From Thermotogae bacterium (GTDB lineage Bacteria; Thermotogota; Thermotogae; UBA12178): DNA of 12,235 nt. The stretch spans positions 1-12,235 of the forward strand of contig QNAP01000031.1 in assembly GCA_003641795.1 (NCBI GenBank), given 5' to 3'. The position numbers and the translations under genes were made by a program. This document shows positions 5,300 through 11,099 of this stretch, one piece after another; the stretch's first letter is position 1; every line of letters starts with the position of its first letter. The notes beneath the pieces were generated by a model that was given only the letters and a program-made list of their open reading frames with translations, searched no databases and was not told where the DNA came from.

Positions 5300-5554
5300 A
5301 TGTCTGCTAGCATGAGAAGTAAGATGGGCCAATTGATAACGGCCTTCCTCCTCTGTATCGTCGGCCTAGCCCTTACTCCGACGGTTCAGGAGCAGGTGAA
5401 CGCCGTAACCGGCTCGGGTGGAAACAATCTAACCGGAGCCGCCGCCGCCATAGCGAAGCTAATCCCGATGTTCTGGGTCTTCGGCATAATTGGAGTTACC
5501 GTGGGCCTCGTCTACATCACTCTAGCCGGAGGGATTCTGAGGAGGAGGGTCTAA
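5300..5554 (+). CDS. Two-helix hydrophobic protein, major coat-protein candidate
   Basis: 84 residues. A short basic N-terminus (about 1-9), a hydrophobic helix (about 11-27), a Gly/Asn/Thr-rich loop (about 36-46), a long Ala/Pro-containing hydrophobic helix (about 47-78, AAAAIAKLIPMFWVFG and onward) and a basic RRRV end. This matches the general build of major capsid proteins of archaeal spindle-shaped viruses. Base use differs from its neighbours: it is richer in G/C with runs of GCC, often seen in highly expressed genes. It has its own TATA box and is followed by a T-rich tract. The assignment is from architecture, position and composition, not from a close match I can name. Confidence 0.62.
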   Translation: MSASMRSKMGQLITAFLLCIVGLALTPTVQEQVNAVTGSGGNNLTGAAAAIAKLIPMFWVFGIIGVTVGLVYITLAGGILRRRV

Positions 5555-5562
5555 CCCCCAAA

Positions 5563-5578
5563 TTTTTTTATATTTTAA
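5563..5578 (+). promoter_or_regulatory. T-rich tract: terminator of coat gene and TATA box of surface-protein gene
   Basis: TTTTTTTATATTTTAA lies just after the coat stop codon and is centred about 27 nt before ATG 5598. The T-run can end the coat transcript and the TTATATTTT part can serve as promoter for the next gene. This dual use recurs elsewhere in the window. Confidence 0.5.
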
Positions 5579-5597
5579 CTCTAAGGGATTAAATGAA

Positions 5598-7175
5598 ATG
5601 AGGAAGCCATTAGCCATCATCATTTTAATGTATCTATTCATCATACCATGCGTTTTAGCTATGGGAGAGACCGATGTATATCAGATTCAAAATGGAGAAG
5701 ATGATGTCATAATGACCGAAACACTCGCATTAGATACTGATGGACCTTACATCATCCTCAAAGATTATGACATAAGCTATAAAATAGGATTGAGATTCAC
5801 AAACATCAATATATCAAGAGGAGAAACGATAACGGAGGCCATCCTAAGTGTATATTGTAAATATGACTTCCCCAACGGAACCGGAACCGTAACAATATAC
5901 GGCCTTAAAGTAGCTGATGCTCCGGTTTTAGATGACCCCGAAGACCTAAATGGCCCATTAACAGAGAATTATGTGATTTGGAATATAAGCGATGTAAAAG
6001 GCCCAGATAAATGGCATAACGTAACAATAACCCCAATAATCCAAGAAATAGTTAATCAATATGGATGGGAAAACGGAAACTCATTAGCCCTCATAATCCT
6101 ATCTGAAAAAGGGAATATAAGGCGGCAATTCACATCAGCCGACTATATGAATCCCGCTAAACTATACATAACAATAACTCCCCCAACTCCCCCAGAAGCT
6201 AATTATGAATTAATCCAAACCTATAAAGGATATGAAATATATAATGTAACTATAGGAGGTGATATGATTGAAGACTTTACGACATGGACTGAATATGACC
6301 CAAATAATAGATTATCTCAAAATTCAACCGCATCAATATATGAAAACTTAGTTAAGGGTTCAAACGTAGAGGTATGGTTAAATAAAACTTATGGGGAGGG
6401 ATATTTTGATGATTTTCAAATAGAATTTTACGAAAAAGTTACAGATTGTTATTCTTCAACAAGCACAGGAGTTCACCTTTTAGTTGTCTCTAATATAACA
6501 GATTCATTTTATGATTTAGATGAAGCAGAGGAAACATATATATCGGTAGAGGTAACATATCAAACATCAGGAAAAGTGAAGGCGAGATTATGGAAAGTTG
6601 AGCAAGGAACCGCTATTTTTGGAACAGAAATTCAAAATCTAAATGTAAATGAAAAATATAAATTTGTTTTGAATAAGACTGATACGACCGTAACTTTAAA
6701 AGTGTATGATTTATCCAATAATTTAATTGGGTCTGTAAGTCATAATTTATCGGAGGATTATAAATGGAATTTGTTAATGTGTCCTGATTCATGGGGTGGA
6801 TATGGAAGTGGTTATGTTATGAGCGGATATATTGAAAATTTAAAAATAGTTGGTGGAGGAGTTTCATCATGGCATATAGAAATATGGTATAATGGGAGTC
6901 AAATAAATGAAAACTTTACATCATTAGATGATGCGATTAATTATATTGATAATGTTTTAATAGGGCCGGAGGAGGAGCCTTATAATCCGGAGGTGGGCGG
7001 TTATGAGGTTATCCCTCGGAGAATCGTTAAATTGAGCTTCCTGATGTCGGGCTTAGGATTGATGATGGTGGGACTGATAGCTATATCATATAAGCCGACG
7101 TTGGTAAGGGCCATAATGGGAATTCTAATGATTGTTTTGGCTATGGGGCTTTTAATTCATCTAACACAAATCTAA
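5598..7175 (+). CDS. Large membrane-anchored surface glycoprotein (putative receptor-binding or spike protein)
   Basis: 525 residues. Signal peptide about 1-21 (MRKPLAIIILMYLFIIPCVLA). Residues about 25-197 look like a DNRLRE/CBM96-type beta-sandwich adhesion domain (YQIQNGEDDVIMTE start, LYITITPP end). A Pro-rich linker follows. About 215-420 look like a second, concanavalin-like beta-sandwich (the DDFQIEFYEKV and YISVEVTYQTSGKVKARLW strands). The C-terminus has two hydrophobic helices (about 479-496 and 503-522). More than ten N-x-S/T sequons suggest heavy glycosylation. Likely the virion spike that binds the host surface. Position after the coat gene matches the large surface proteins of fuselloviruses. 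The central part is more AT-rich than both ends. No TAGCTA between 5662 and 7077. Confidence 0.75.
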   Translation: MRKPLAIIILMYLFIIPCVLAMGETDVYQIQNGEDDVIMTETLALDTDGPYIILKDYDISYKIGLRFTNINISRGETITEAILSVYCKYDFPNGTGTVTIYGLKVADAPVLDDPEDLNGPLTENYVIWNISDVKGPDKWHNVTITPIIQEIVNQYGWENGNSLALIILSEKGNIRRQFTSADYMNPAKLYITITPPTPPEANYELIQTYKGYEIYNVTIGGDMIEDFTTWTEYDPNNRLSQNSTASIYENLVKGSNVEVWLNKTYGEGYFDDFQIEFYEKVTDCYSSTSTGVHLLVVSNITDSFYDLDEAEETYISVEVTYQTSGKVKARLWKVEQGTAIFGTEIQNLNVNEKYKFVLNKTDTTVTLKVYDLSNNLIGSVSHNLSEDYKWNLLMCPDSWGGYGSGYVMSGYIENLKIVGGGVSSWHIEIWYNGSQINENFTSLDDAINYIDNVLIGPEEEPYNPEVGGYEVIPRRIVKLSFLMSGLGLMMVGLIAISYKPTLVRAIMGILMIVLAMGLLIHLTQI

Positions 7176-7182
7176 AATAGCC

Positions 7183-7200
7183 TTTTTTAAAGTTATAAAT
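7183..7200 (+). promoter_or_regulatory. T-run and TATA-like sequence after the surface-protein gene
   Basis: TTTTTTAAAGTTATAAAT follows the stop codon at 7173-7175. The T6 run can terminate. The TATA-like part is only 8-20 nt from ATG 7205, too near for the usual leaderless spacing. Either ATG 7205 is read from an upstream transcript or the next gene starts at the later in-frame ATG 7250. Confidence 0.35.
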
Positions 7201-7204
7201 TGGA

Positions 7205-7483
7205 ATGATTTGGGAAGATTGGTTAAGCCACGTCGCATCAGCTTTAGGCATGAGTGTATCCCAATCCGCCATATTCCTGAGCTTCATCATAACCGCTATG
7301 ATGATTATAACCGTTTTAATCGCCTCTAAGGGCCGAGGAGCCGAGATAACAACCCCAATAACCGCCTTAATCATGATTATACTCTTTACATTTATGGGGT
7401 GGCTCCCAATTTGGACGGGGAGCGTTATAGCCCTAATCCTAAGCCTCTTTTTAGCTATGAGAATAAGTAGGGTGGTGGATTAA
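7205..7483 (+). CDS. Small membrane protein with about three helices
   Basis: 92 residues if started at ATG 7205, or 77 from ATG 7250, and the promoter spacing leaves this open. Hydrophobic helices at about 22-40, 52-68 and 70-86, with a polar KGRGAE turn at about 42-47. No family recognised. Its place between two surface-exposed proteins in the virion module suggests a virion membrane component. An exact TTTAGCTATGAG at 7450-7461 encodes L-A-M-R near its end. The stop at 7481-7483 nearly touches the next ATG. Confidence 0.62.
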   Translation: MIWEDWLSHVASALGMSVSQSAIFLSFIITAMMIITVLIASKGRGAEITTPITALIMIILFTFMGWLPIWTGSVIALILSLFLAMRISRVVD

Positions 7484-7484
7484 A

Positions 7485-8216
7485 ATGGAGAATCTAAGAT
7501 TAATTGTTTTTATTCTAATCGTAAGCCTTATTTTTCCTATCTTCGCCATGGCATTAACTCAAGGAGAGGCTGAATCAGAATTATATGATGTGTCTGTAAA
7601 CCCAGAGGCTTTAGTGAGCGCAGGAATATTATTAAGAGATGGAGAAAGTCATAATGTTAGCTATGGAAGTGGATATGTATATTTCACTCTTAATGATACT
7701 GAAGTGAGGGTTAAATGGGATAATATGTATATCTCAGGATATAGAGGTATATATGTAAAAGCGGATTATGTAAAAGTTGAGAAAAAAAGCCCATTAGGTA
7801 GAATAATGAACTCATGGCTGTTCTCGGAAACTTTATATGTTGTTGGAATGAAAACAGGTTATAAAACAGAGAACATTTATAACAATACAATTATAGAGGA
7901 GTGGAATCAAAAATATAATTGGAGTATGTTTAAAATTCCTGGTGAAGGTCTAATAATGCTTATACAATATCCTCCTACCTCGGAGAATATAACTGATGCC
8001 GTATATAATGATGGAATGATAACTATAACAATAGGAAGCGCTGTTGATTTAAATGAATCCATCAATTTTAGGAGAATAATTAATTGGTATATGGGTCTCA
8101 TAATAGGAGACCAAACTTTTGGCCTCCCTTCATTCTTCACGTGGATAGTGAGAATTATAACGGCTTTAGGCGTCTTAGCTATGGCGATATTCGTTAAGGA
8201 GATGATTAGGCTATGA
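7485..8216 (+). CDS. Secreted type I membrane protein, second virion surface-protein candidate
   Basis: 243 residues. Signal peptide about 1-23 (hydrophobic core then FAMA). A beta-rich ectodomain (about 25-205) has six or more N-x-S/T sequons. One C-terminal membrane helix lies at about 217-237 (FFTWIVRIITALGVLAMAIFV) with a short basic cytoplasmic end. The layout repeats that of the large protein at 5598 with one anchor helix instead of two. Probably exposed on the virion or infected cell. No domain recognised. It ends in an ATGA overlap with the next gene (8213-8216). Confidence 0.68.
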   Translation: MENLRLIVFILIVSLIFPIFAMALTQGEAESELYDVSVNPEALVSAGILLRDGESHNVSYGSGYVYFTLNDTEVRVKWDNMYISGYRGIYVKADYVKVEKKSPLGRIMNSWLFSETLYVVGMKTGYKTENIYNNTIIEEWNQKYNWSMFKIPGEGLIMLIQYPPTSENITDAVYNDGMITITIGSAVDLNESINFRRIINWYMGLIIGDQTFGLPSFFTWIVRIITALGVLAMAIFVKEMIRL

Positions 8217-8437
8217 CATGGGGAGATGTGTATTGGTTAATGTTCTTTTTCTGGGCCTTCCTATTAGCCTTGAGTTTTCTATCGAGGAGAATGAATGAGG
8301 GCTTAATGGCGGTGGGAGGATTAACCGGAATAGCATGGGGGATATTGTTATTAAAGGAGACGTTGATTTTAGCGACGATTATAATCTTCCTAAACTTTTA
8401 TATATTGTTTTACGCTTTATTTGAGGAAGGAAAATAG
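8213..8437 (+). CDS. Small hydrophobic membrane protein, 74 aa
   Basis: Begins in an ATGA overlap with the preceding gene, implying coupled translation. Three short hydrophobic stretches (about 5-23, 31-47 and 50-68) separated by a basic SRRMNEG loop. No family recognised. Probably a virion or assembly membrane protein given its neighbours. Confidence 0.62.
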   Translation: MTWGDVYWLMFFFWAFLLALSFLSRRMNEGLMAVGGLTGIAWGILLLKETLILATIIIFLNFYILFYALFEEGK

Positions 8438-8460
8438 GATATGATGGGATAGGATATGAT
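8434..8460 (+). repeat. 12-bp direct repeat around a start codon
   Basis: ATAGGATATGAT occurs at 8434-8445 and again at 8449-8460, separated by GGG (15-bp period). Each copy holds an AGGAT pseudo ribosome site and an ATG. The first ATG opens a frame that stops within five codons, while the second starts the gene at 8456. It looks like a recent local duplication of a translation start. Confidence 0.8.
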
Positions 8461-8854
8461 TAGATGCCTCATCATTAGGCGTGATAAAACGGTCATCGAG
8501 AAAAAGTTAAGGCCCGCTAAAGATTTTCTCTTTAAATCCGGTCTCTACATAATAGATGAAAATGGGGTTAATCTCTATCAAGAAAATGACCGGATTAAAG
8601 GGAGTGAGATAATTTTCTTCGAGGGAAATCCGCTTCCCATTTATATTAATGAGGTAAATCTTGAAAATGCGGCCTCTCGATATTTAAACGATTATGTATA
8701 TACCAACGCATTATCCCAGACCGCTAGAGAGCGGAGGATAAGCCTCTCATGGCTGAGGAATCTGAGGGAATATATGAATGTGAAGACCTTGGTATGGCTG
8801 ATGTTAATTGGAGCTTTAATCTATGGCTTGATAGTTGGAGGTCTTCCTAAATGA
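8456..8854 (+). CDS. C-terminally membrane-anchored cytosolic protein
   Basis: 132 residues. A soluble, partly beta-rich N-terminal domain (about 1-75), a basic helical linker (about 85-108, TARERRISLSWLRNLREY) and one C-terminal membrane helix (about 111-127). With no signal peptide, the soluble part should face the cytoplasm or virion interior. The next gene has the same plan. A matrix-like or assembly role is possible but unproven. The end overlaps the next start as ATGA (8851-8854). Confidence 0.65.
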   Translation: MIRCLIIRRDKTVIEKKLRPAKDFLFKSGLYIIDENGVNLYQENDRIKGSEIIFFEGNPLPIYINEVNLENAASRYLNDYVYTNALSQTARERRISLSWLRNLREYMNVKTLVWLMLIGALIYGLIVGGLPK

Positions 8855-9291
8855 GGATGAAGATGAGAATGAAGAAAAAACCGGCTTATGAAATCGAGAT
8901 GATAATCCTCCAAAAAGGCGCAAATATCCACATTAAGCGTAAACTCGATAATTTAAATGATGTCGTCAAAATAGATGGATTTAGCTATAAGATTGAGCCG
9001 GAGGCCCTTTTCATCAAGAAGCCCAACATAATTAAAAGACTTTATAATAAATTTAGGGGAGTAAAAGCCGAGTTTATCACAATATATCGATATGGCTCAA
9101 GTGAACCCATCAAGGAATATACATCCAAATTATCTCCCTATCTCCTCAAGACGATAAAGGGAAGCTCAGCCCTAAAGAGAGCATTAGAAAAAGAGTTAAA
9201 AGGAGCCTTCGACGTAAGAAAATTGATATTTATATTAGTTATAGCCATCGCCTCGATATTCATCTACTATTACATGATAGGAGGGATATAA
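8851..9291 (+). CDS. C-terminally membrane-anchored basic protein, possible paralogue of the preceding gene product
   Basis: 146 residues. A strongly basic N-terminus (Met/Lys/Arg-rich, residues 1-11), a soluble domain of about 100 residues with beta-rich segments (IDGFSYKIEPEALFIKKP), a basic amphipathic stretch (about 97-120) and a C-terminal helix (about 124-141, LIFILVIAIASIFIYYY). Size, order of parts and the V-(K/R)-x-L helix entry resemble the product of 8456-8854, so the pair may have arisen by duplication. Similarity outside the layout is weak. An exact TTTAGCTATAAG at 8980-8991 encodes F-S-Y-K. Confidence 0.65.
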   Translation: MRMKMRMKKKPAYEIEMIILQKGANIHIKRKLDNLNDVVKIDGFSYKIEPEALFIKKPNIIKRLYNKFRGVKAEFITIYRYGSSEPIKEYTSKLSPYLLKTIKGSSALKRALEKELKGAFDVRKLIFILVIAIASIFIYYYMIGGI

Positions 9292-9633
9292 ATGAGCGTT
9301 AAGAGGAAAAAGGGATTATCCAAATCAACGGAATTTCAAGCCGGAAGATTTCTTTTTGAAATGGAGCCATTCGATGAATATCAAGCCCTCGACATGAGAA
9401 CACGAATAAAAACCGCCGATGGCATGAAGGCCCTCCTATACTATAACATTTTAGCTGAAGGATTGAATTGCGAAGCCGCTAAAAGAATTAAAGCCATGAT
9501 TGAAAGGCTATTAATAAGTCATCAGGGTGAAGGGCGTAAAGAGGCGGTAATTGTTCTTAGACAAAACCTTCCCAGGGTTAGAGAGGTAGAGGTAGGTTAT
9601 GAACATGAATATGAGGAAGAGGGAGAAGAATAG
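9292..9633 (+). CDS. Soluble hypothetical protein with very acidic tail, 113 aa
   Basis: ATG 9292 directly follows the previous stop (9289-9291), with GGAGGGATATAA as ribosome site. The N-terminus is basic (VKRKKGLSK), the middle helical, and the last 12 residues almost entirely Glu. No motif recognised. The clear SD site shows that internal operon genes here use Shine-Dalgarno initiation while first genes appear leaderless. It overlaps the next gene by 35 nt. Confidence 0.68.
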   Translation: MSVKRKKGLSKSTEFQAGRFLFEMEPFDEYQALDMRTRIKTADGMKALLYYNILAEGLNCEAAKRIKAMIERLLISHQGEGRKEAVIVLRQNLPRVREVEVGYEHEYEEEGEE

Positions 9634-9856
9634 GAGGATATGCCCAATCCGGCTAACCCCATGTATCGAGGATTTATGCGAATTATGGTTAGAGTCTCAG
9701 GTGGAGGGCGATAGCTGTGTCTTTTTAGCTATCAGCCGAAACCTTAAAAATATAAATCTAAAGCTGAGAGATATTAAATCATGCCTCGAAAATCTAAAAA
9801 GAAGAGCCGAGGGCGAAGCCGAGGAAAAACTAAAAGATGGATACAGAAGGCTATAA
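9599..9856 (+). CDS. Small four-cysteine protein, putative metal-binding
   Basis: 85 residues from ATG 9599; ATGs at 9605 and 9611 are alternatives. Cysteines at 15, 22, 27 and 40 with Trp30 give C-P-x5-P-C-x4-C-x-x-W-x9-C. I know this spacing from short proteins of archaeal plasmids and viruses that are thought to bind a metal, function unknown. A helical, charged C-terminal half follows (about 46-80). It overlaps the previous gene (to 9633) and the next (from 9781). The 76-nt downstream overlap is unusual here but the cysteine pattern supports a real protein. It contains the promoter of the next gene. Confidence 0.68.
   Translation: MNMNMRKREKNRRICPIRLTPCIEDLCELWLESQVEGDSCVFLAISRNLKNINLKLRDIKSCLENLKRRAEGEAEEKLKDGYRRL
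9746..9757 (+). promoter_or_regulatory. Internal TATA box of the basic DNA-binding protein gene
   Basis: AAAAATATAAAT is centred about 29 nt upstream of ATG 9781 inside the preceding coding sequence. No Shine-Dalgarno site precedes that ATG. The spacing matches the other leaderless promoters in the window, so the basic protein can be made separately from the upstream operon. Confidence 0.5.
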
Positions 9857-10059
9857 AGAAACCAGGGGCCTTAAGCCGACAATTGGGGATTCCGGAGGAG
9901 AAGAATATCCCGATGACCCTTTTAAATCGCATAGCTGAGGCCCCAATCGGTTCAACGATAAAGAATCCGACTAAAACCGGTAAGAAGACCATAAAAGTTA
10001 CACGGAAATTGAAAAAGAGGGCTGTCTTAGCTCGCACACTTAAAAAGATTAGGAAATAA
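9781..10059 (+). CDS. Highly basic DNA-binding protein, genome-condensing virion core protein candidate
   Basis: 92 residues with about one third Lys/Arg. The N-terminus (1-18) is a run of K/R/S/G. Residues about 20-32 (WIQKAIKKPGALS) match a short motif, K-W-I-Q-K-A-(I/V)-K-x-P-G-A-L, that I know from basic virion proteins of many DNA viruses. A second basic block fills 60-92. Such proteins coat and compact packaged DNA, the role VP2 plays in SSV1. Own TATA box, leaderless start. Overlaps the previous gene by 76 nt. The alternative, a cellular-type chromatin protein, fits less well with the position. Confidence 0.72.
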   Translation: MPRKSKKKSRGRSRGKTKRWIQKAIKKPGALSRQLGIPEEKNIPMTLLNRIAEAPIGSTIKNPTKTGKKTIKVTRKLKKRAVLARTLKKIRK

Positions 10060-10067
10060 ATCCCTCT

Positions 10068-10077
10068 AACTTTTTAT
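10068..10077 (+). promoter_or_regulatory. T-run and TATA box before 10105
   Basis: ACTTTTTATT lies just after the basic-protein stop and is centred about 31 nt before ATG 10105, so it could end one transcript and start the next. A second TATA-like CTTTTATAAG at 10140-10149 could instead serve the in-frame ATG at 10180. Confidence 0.42.
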
Positions 10078-10104
10078 TCAACCTAATTAAATGGGCTTAT
10101 AGCT

Positions 10105-10374
10105 ATGTATCAATTTTATGGATTTAGCTATCTATCATTCTTTTATAAGAGAAGGCTTATAGCTAAATCGGGATTTGAGATGGCATGGCCCAAGAGGAGA
10201 CCTGGTGAAGACCCTGGGGCCTATTTGATGAGGGCCTATGCGGAAGGCCCAGGCCCTCGGAGGCTCCCCTGGGAGTCTCCGGAGAGCTATTTATCAAGAG
10301 CCTATGGAGGTAGGGTGGAGCCTCAGCCCTACCCAGGCCATGATGAGGCCTCGAATTGGTGGGAGGGAAATTAG
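10105..10374 (+). CDS. Proline/arginine-rich protein with an internal duplication
   Basis: 89 residues from ATG 10105, or 64 from the in-frame ATG 10180 (MAWPKRRPGEDPG). The shorter form may be the true protein, because the extra N-terminus is largely encoded by three TAGCTA elements (10100, 10125, 10160). From 10180, residues about 6-23 and 27-44 form two diverged copies of R-R-x-P-x-E-x-P-x-x-Y-L-x-R-A-Y-x-G. The C-terminus is acidic with two adjacent Trp. No family recognised. Short repeats of this kind often bind partner proteins or DNA. The gene stands between the basic virion protein and a block of unknowns. Confidence 0.6.
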   Translation: MYQFYGFSYLSFFYKRRLIAKSGFEMAWPKRRPGEDPGAYLMRAYAEGPGPRRLPWESPESYLSRAYGGRVEPQPYPGHDEASNWWEGN

Positions 10375-10376
10375 CT

Positions 10377-10706
10377 ATGAGCGTCTTTAGTGTATCCAAT
10401 AAAGTTTTAAAGGAAGTTGAGACGGAGGCATTAGGTAAGCTATATTATGTTGTGAGGAGATTCATTATGGTTGATGGCTCATATAGATATGAATACGCTA
10501 TTGTGGATGACATACATCTATACCCAACCTATACAATACATTTAGATGATTCTGAGATACCCCATCCTCCGGCGAGATATATTTATCATCTAAAGAATCC
10601 GAAGAGGTCTAAATACTATAAGAAAATCATCGAAGCCTTCAATAACGCCTTAGAAAGAGAATTACTGATTGAAGAGGAGATAATAGATGAATTAGAGGAG
10701 GGATAA
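10377..10706 (+). CDS. Hypothetical protein, 109 aa
   Basis: ATG 10377 follows the preceding TAG (10372-10374) by two bases within one TAGCTATG element. An in-frame ATG at 10356 would overlap the upstream gene and is less likely. The N-terminal two thirds look like an alpha/beta domain with aromatic strands (YYVVRRFIMVDGSYRYEYAIV), and the C-terminus is an acidic helix. No family recognised. The same TAG-CT-ATG junction occurs at 978-985. Confidence 0.68.
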   Translation: MSVFSVSNKVLKEVETEALGKLYYVVRRFIMVDGSYRYEYAIVDDIHLYPTYTIHLDDSEIPHPPARYIYHLKNPKRSKYYKKIIEAFNNALERELLIEEEIIDELEEG

Positions 10707-10709
10707 ATA

Positions 10710-11099
10710 ATGAATAAAAGAATAGAAAAAATCGTTAGTTTAATAGAATATAAATATACTGAATATAAAAACACAAATTTTATTAATCGATTTAATACTT
10801 ATAGAATTTATAGCCGGAAAAAATTAGATAAAAAAGGAATATTAATAGCCGAAACAGAAAACTTTATCTCCTTCAGAATTAGTGAAGGAACATTTAGTGG
10901 AAATAGATATACTAACAACATAATGATTTTCTATAAAGATAAGGATGATATTTGTGTTTTATTATGGATAAAGAGATTTGATGAGGTTTTAGCCTATAAG
11001 AAAAGACCAAATTCAATAAAAAGAAGAAAAAATATTGAAAAAATAATACCCAATATTTTAAAATTAATAGAAAAAAGAATAAAGGAGGAGGCGATATAA
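10710..11099 (+). CDS. AT-rich hypothetical protein, 129 aa
   Basis: Starts ATG 10710 behind GAGGAGGGATAAATA. Very Lys/Ile/Asn-rich with AAA, ATA and AAT codons, far more AT-rich than the flanking genes, and lacking TAGCTA elements. Predicted alpha/beta: an N-terminal helix, strands around FISFRISEGTF and NNIMIFYKDKDDICVLLW, and a C-terminal basic helix. No motif recognised. The base composition suggests a more recent arrival or relaxed constraint. It is followed by GGAGGAGG and the next ATG at 11100. Confidence 0.68.
   Translation: MNKRIEKIVSLIEYKYTEYKNTNFINRFNTYRIYSRKKLDKKGILIAETENFISFRISEGTFSGNRYTNNIMIFYKDKDDICVLLWIKRFDEVLAYKKRPNSIKRRKNIEKIIPNILKLIEKRIKEEAI

Noticed and set aside
7141..7374. 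77-aa minus-strand ORF across 5598-7175 and 7205-7483
   Set aside because: Crosses the end of one gene and the start of another with no start signal.
7907..8140. 77-aa minus-strand ORF opposite the second surface protein
   Set aside because: Shadow of a gene with signal peptide and membrane anchor; no promoter.
9774..10037. Hydrophobic minus-strand ORF
   Set aside because: Its Phe/Leu/Val run is only the complement of Lys/Arg codons of the basic DNA-binding protein.
10163..10399. 78-aa minus-strand ORF
   Set aside because: Complement of the Pro/Arg repeat gene; no independent signal.
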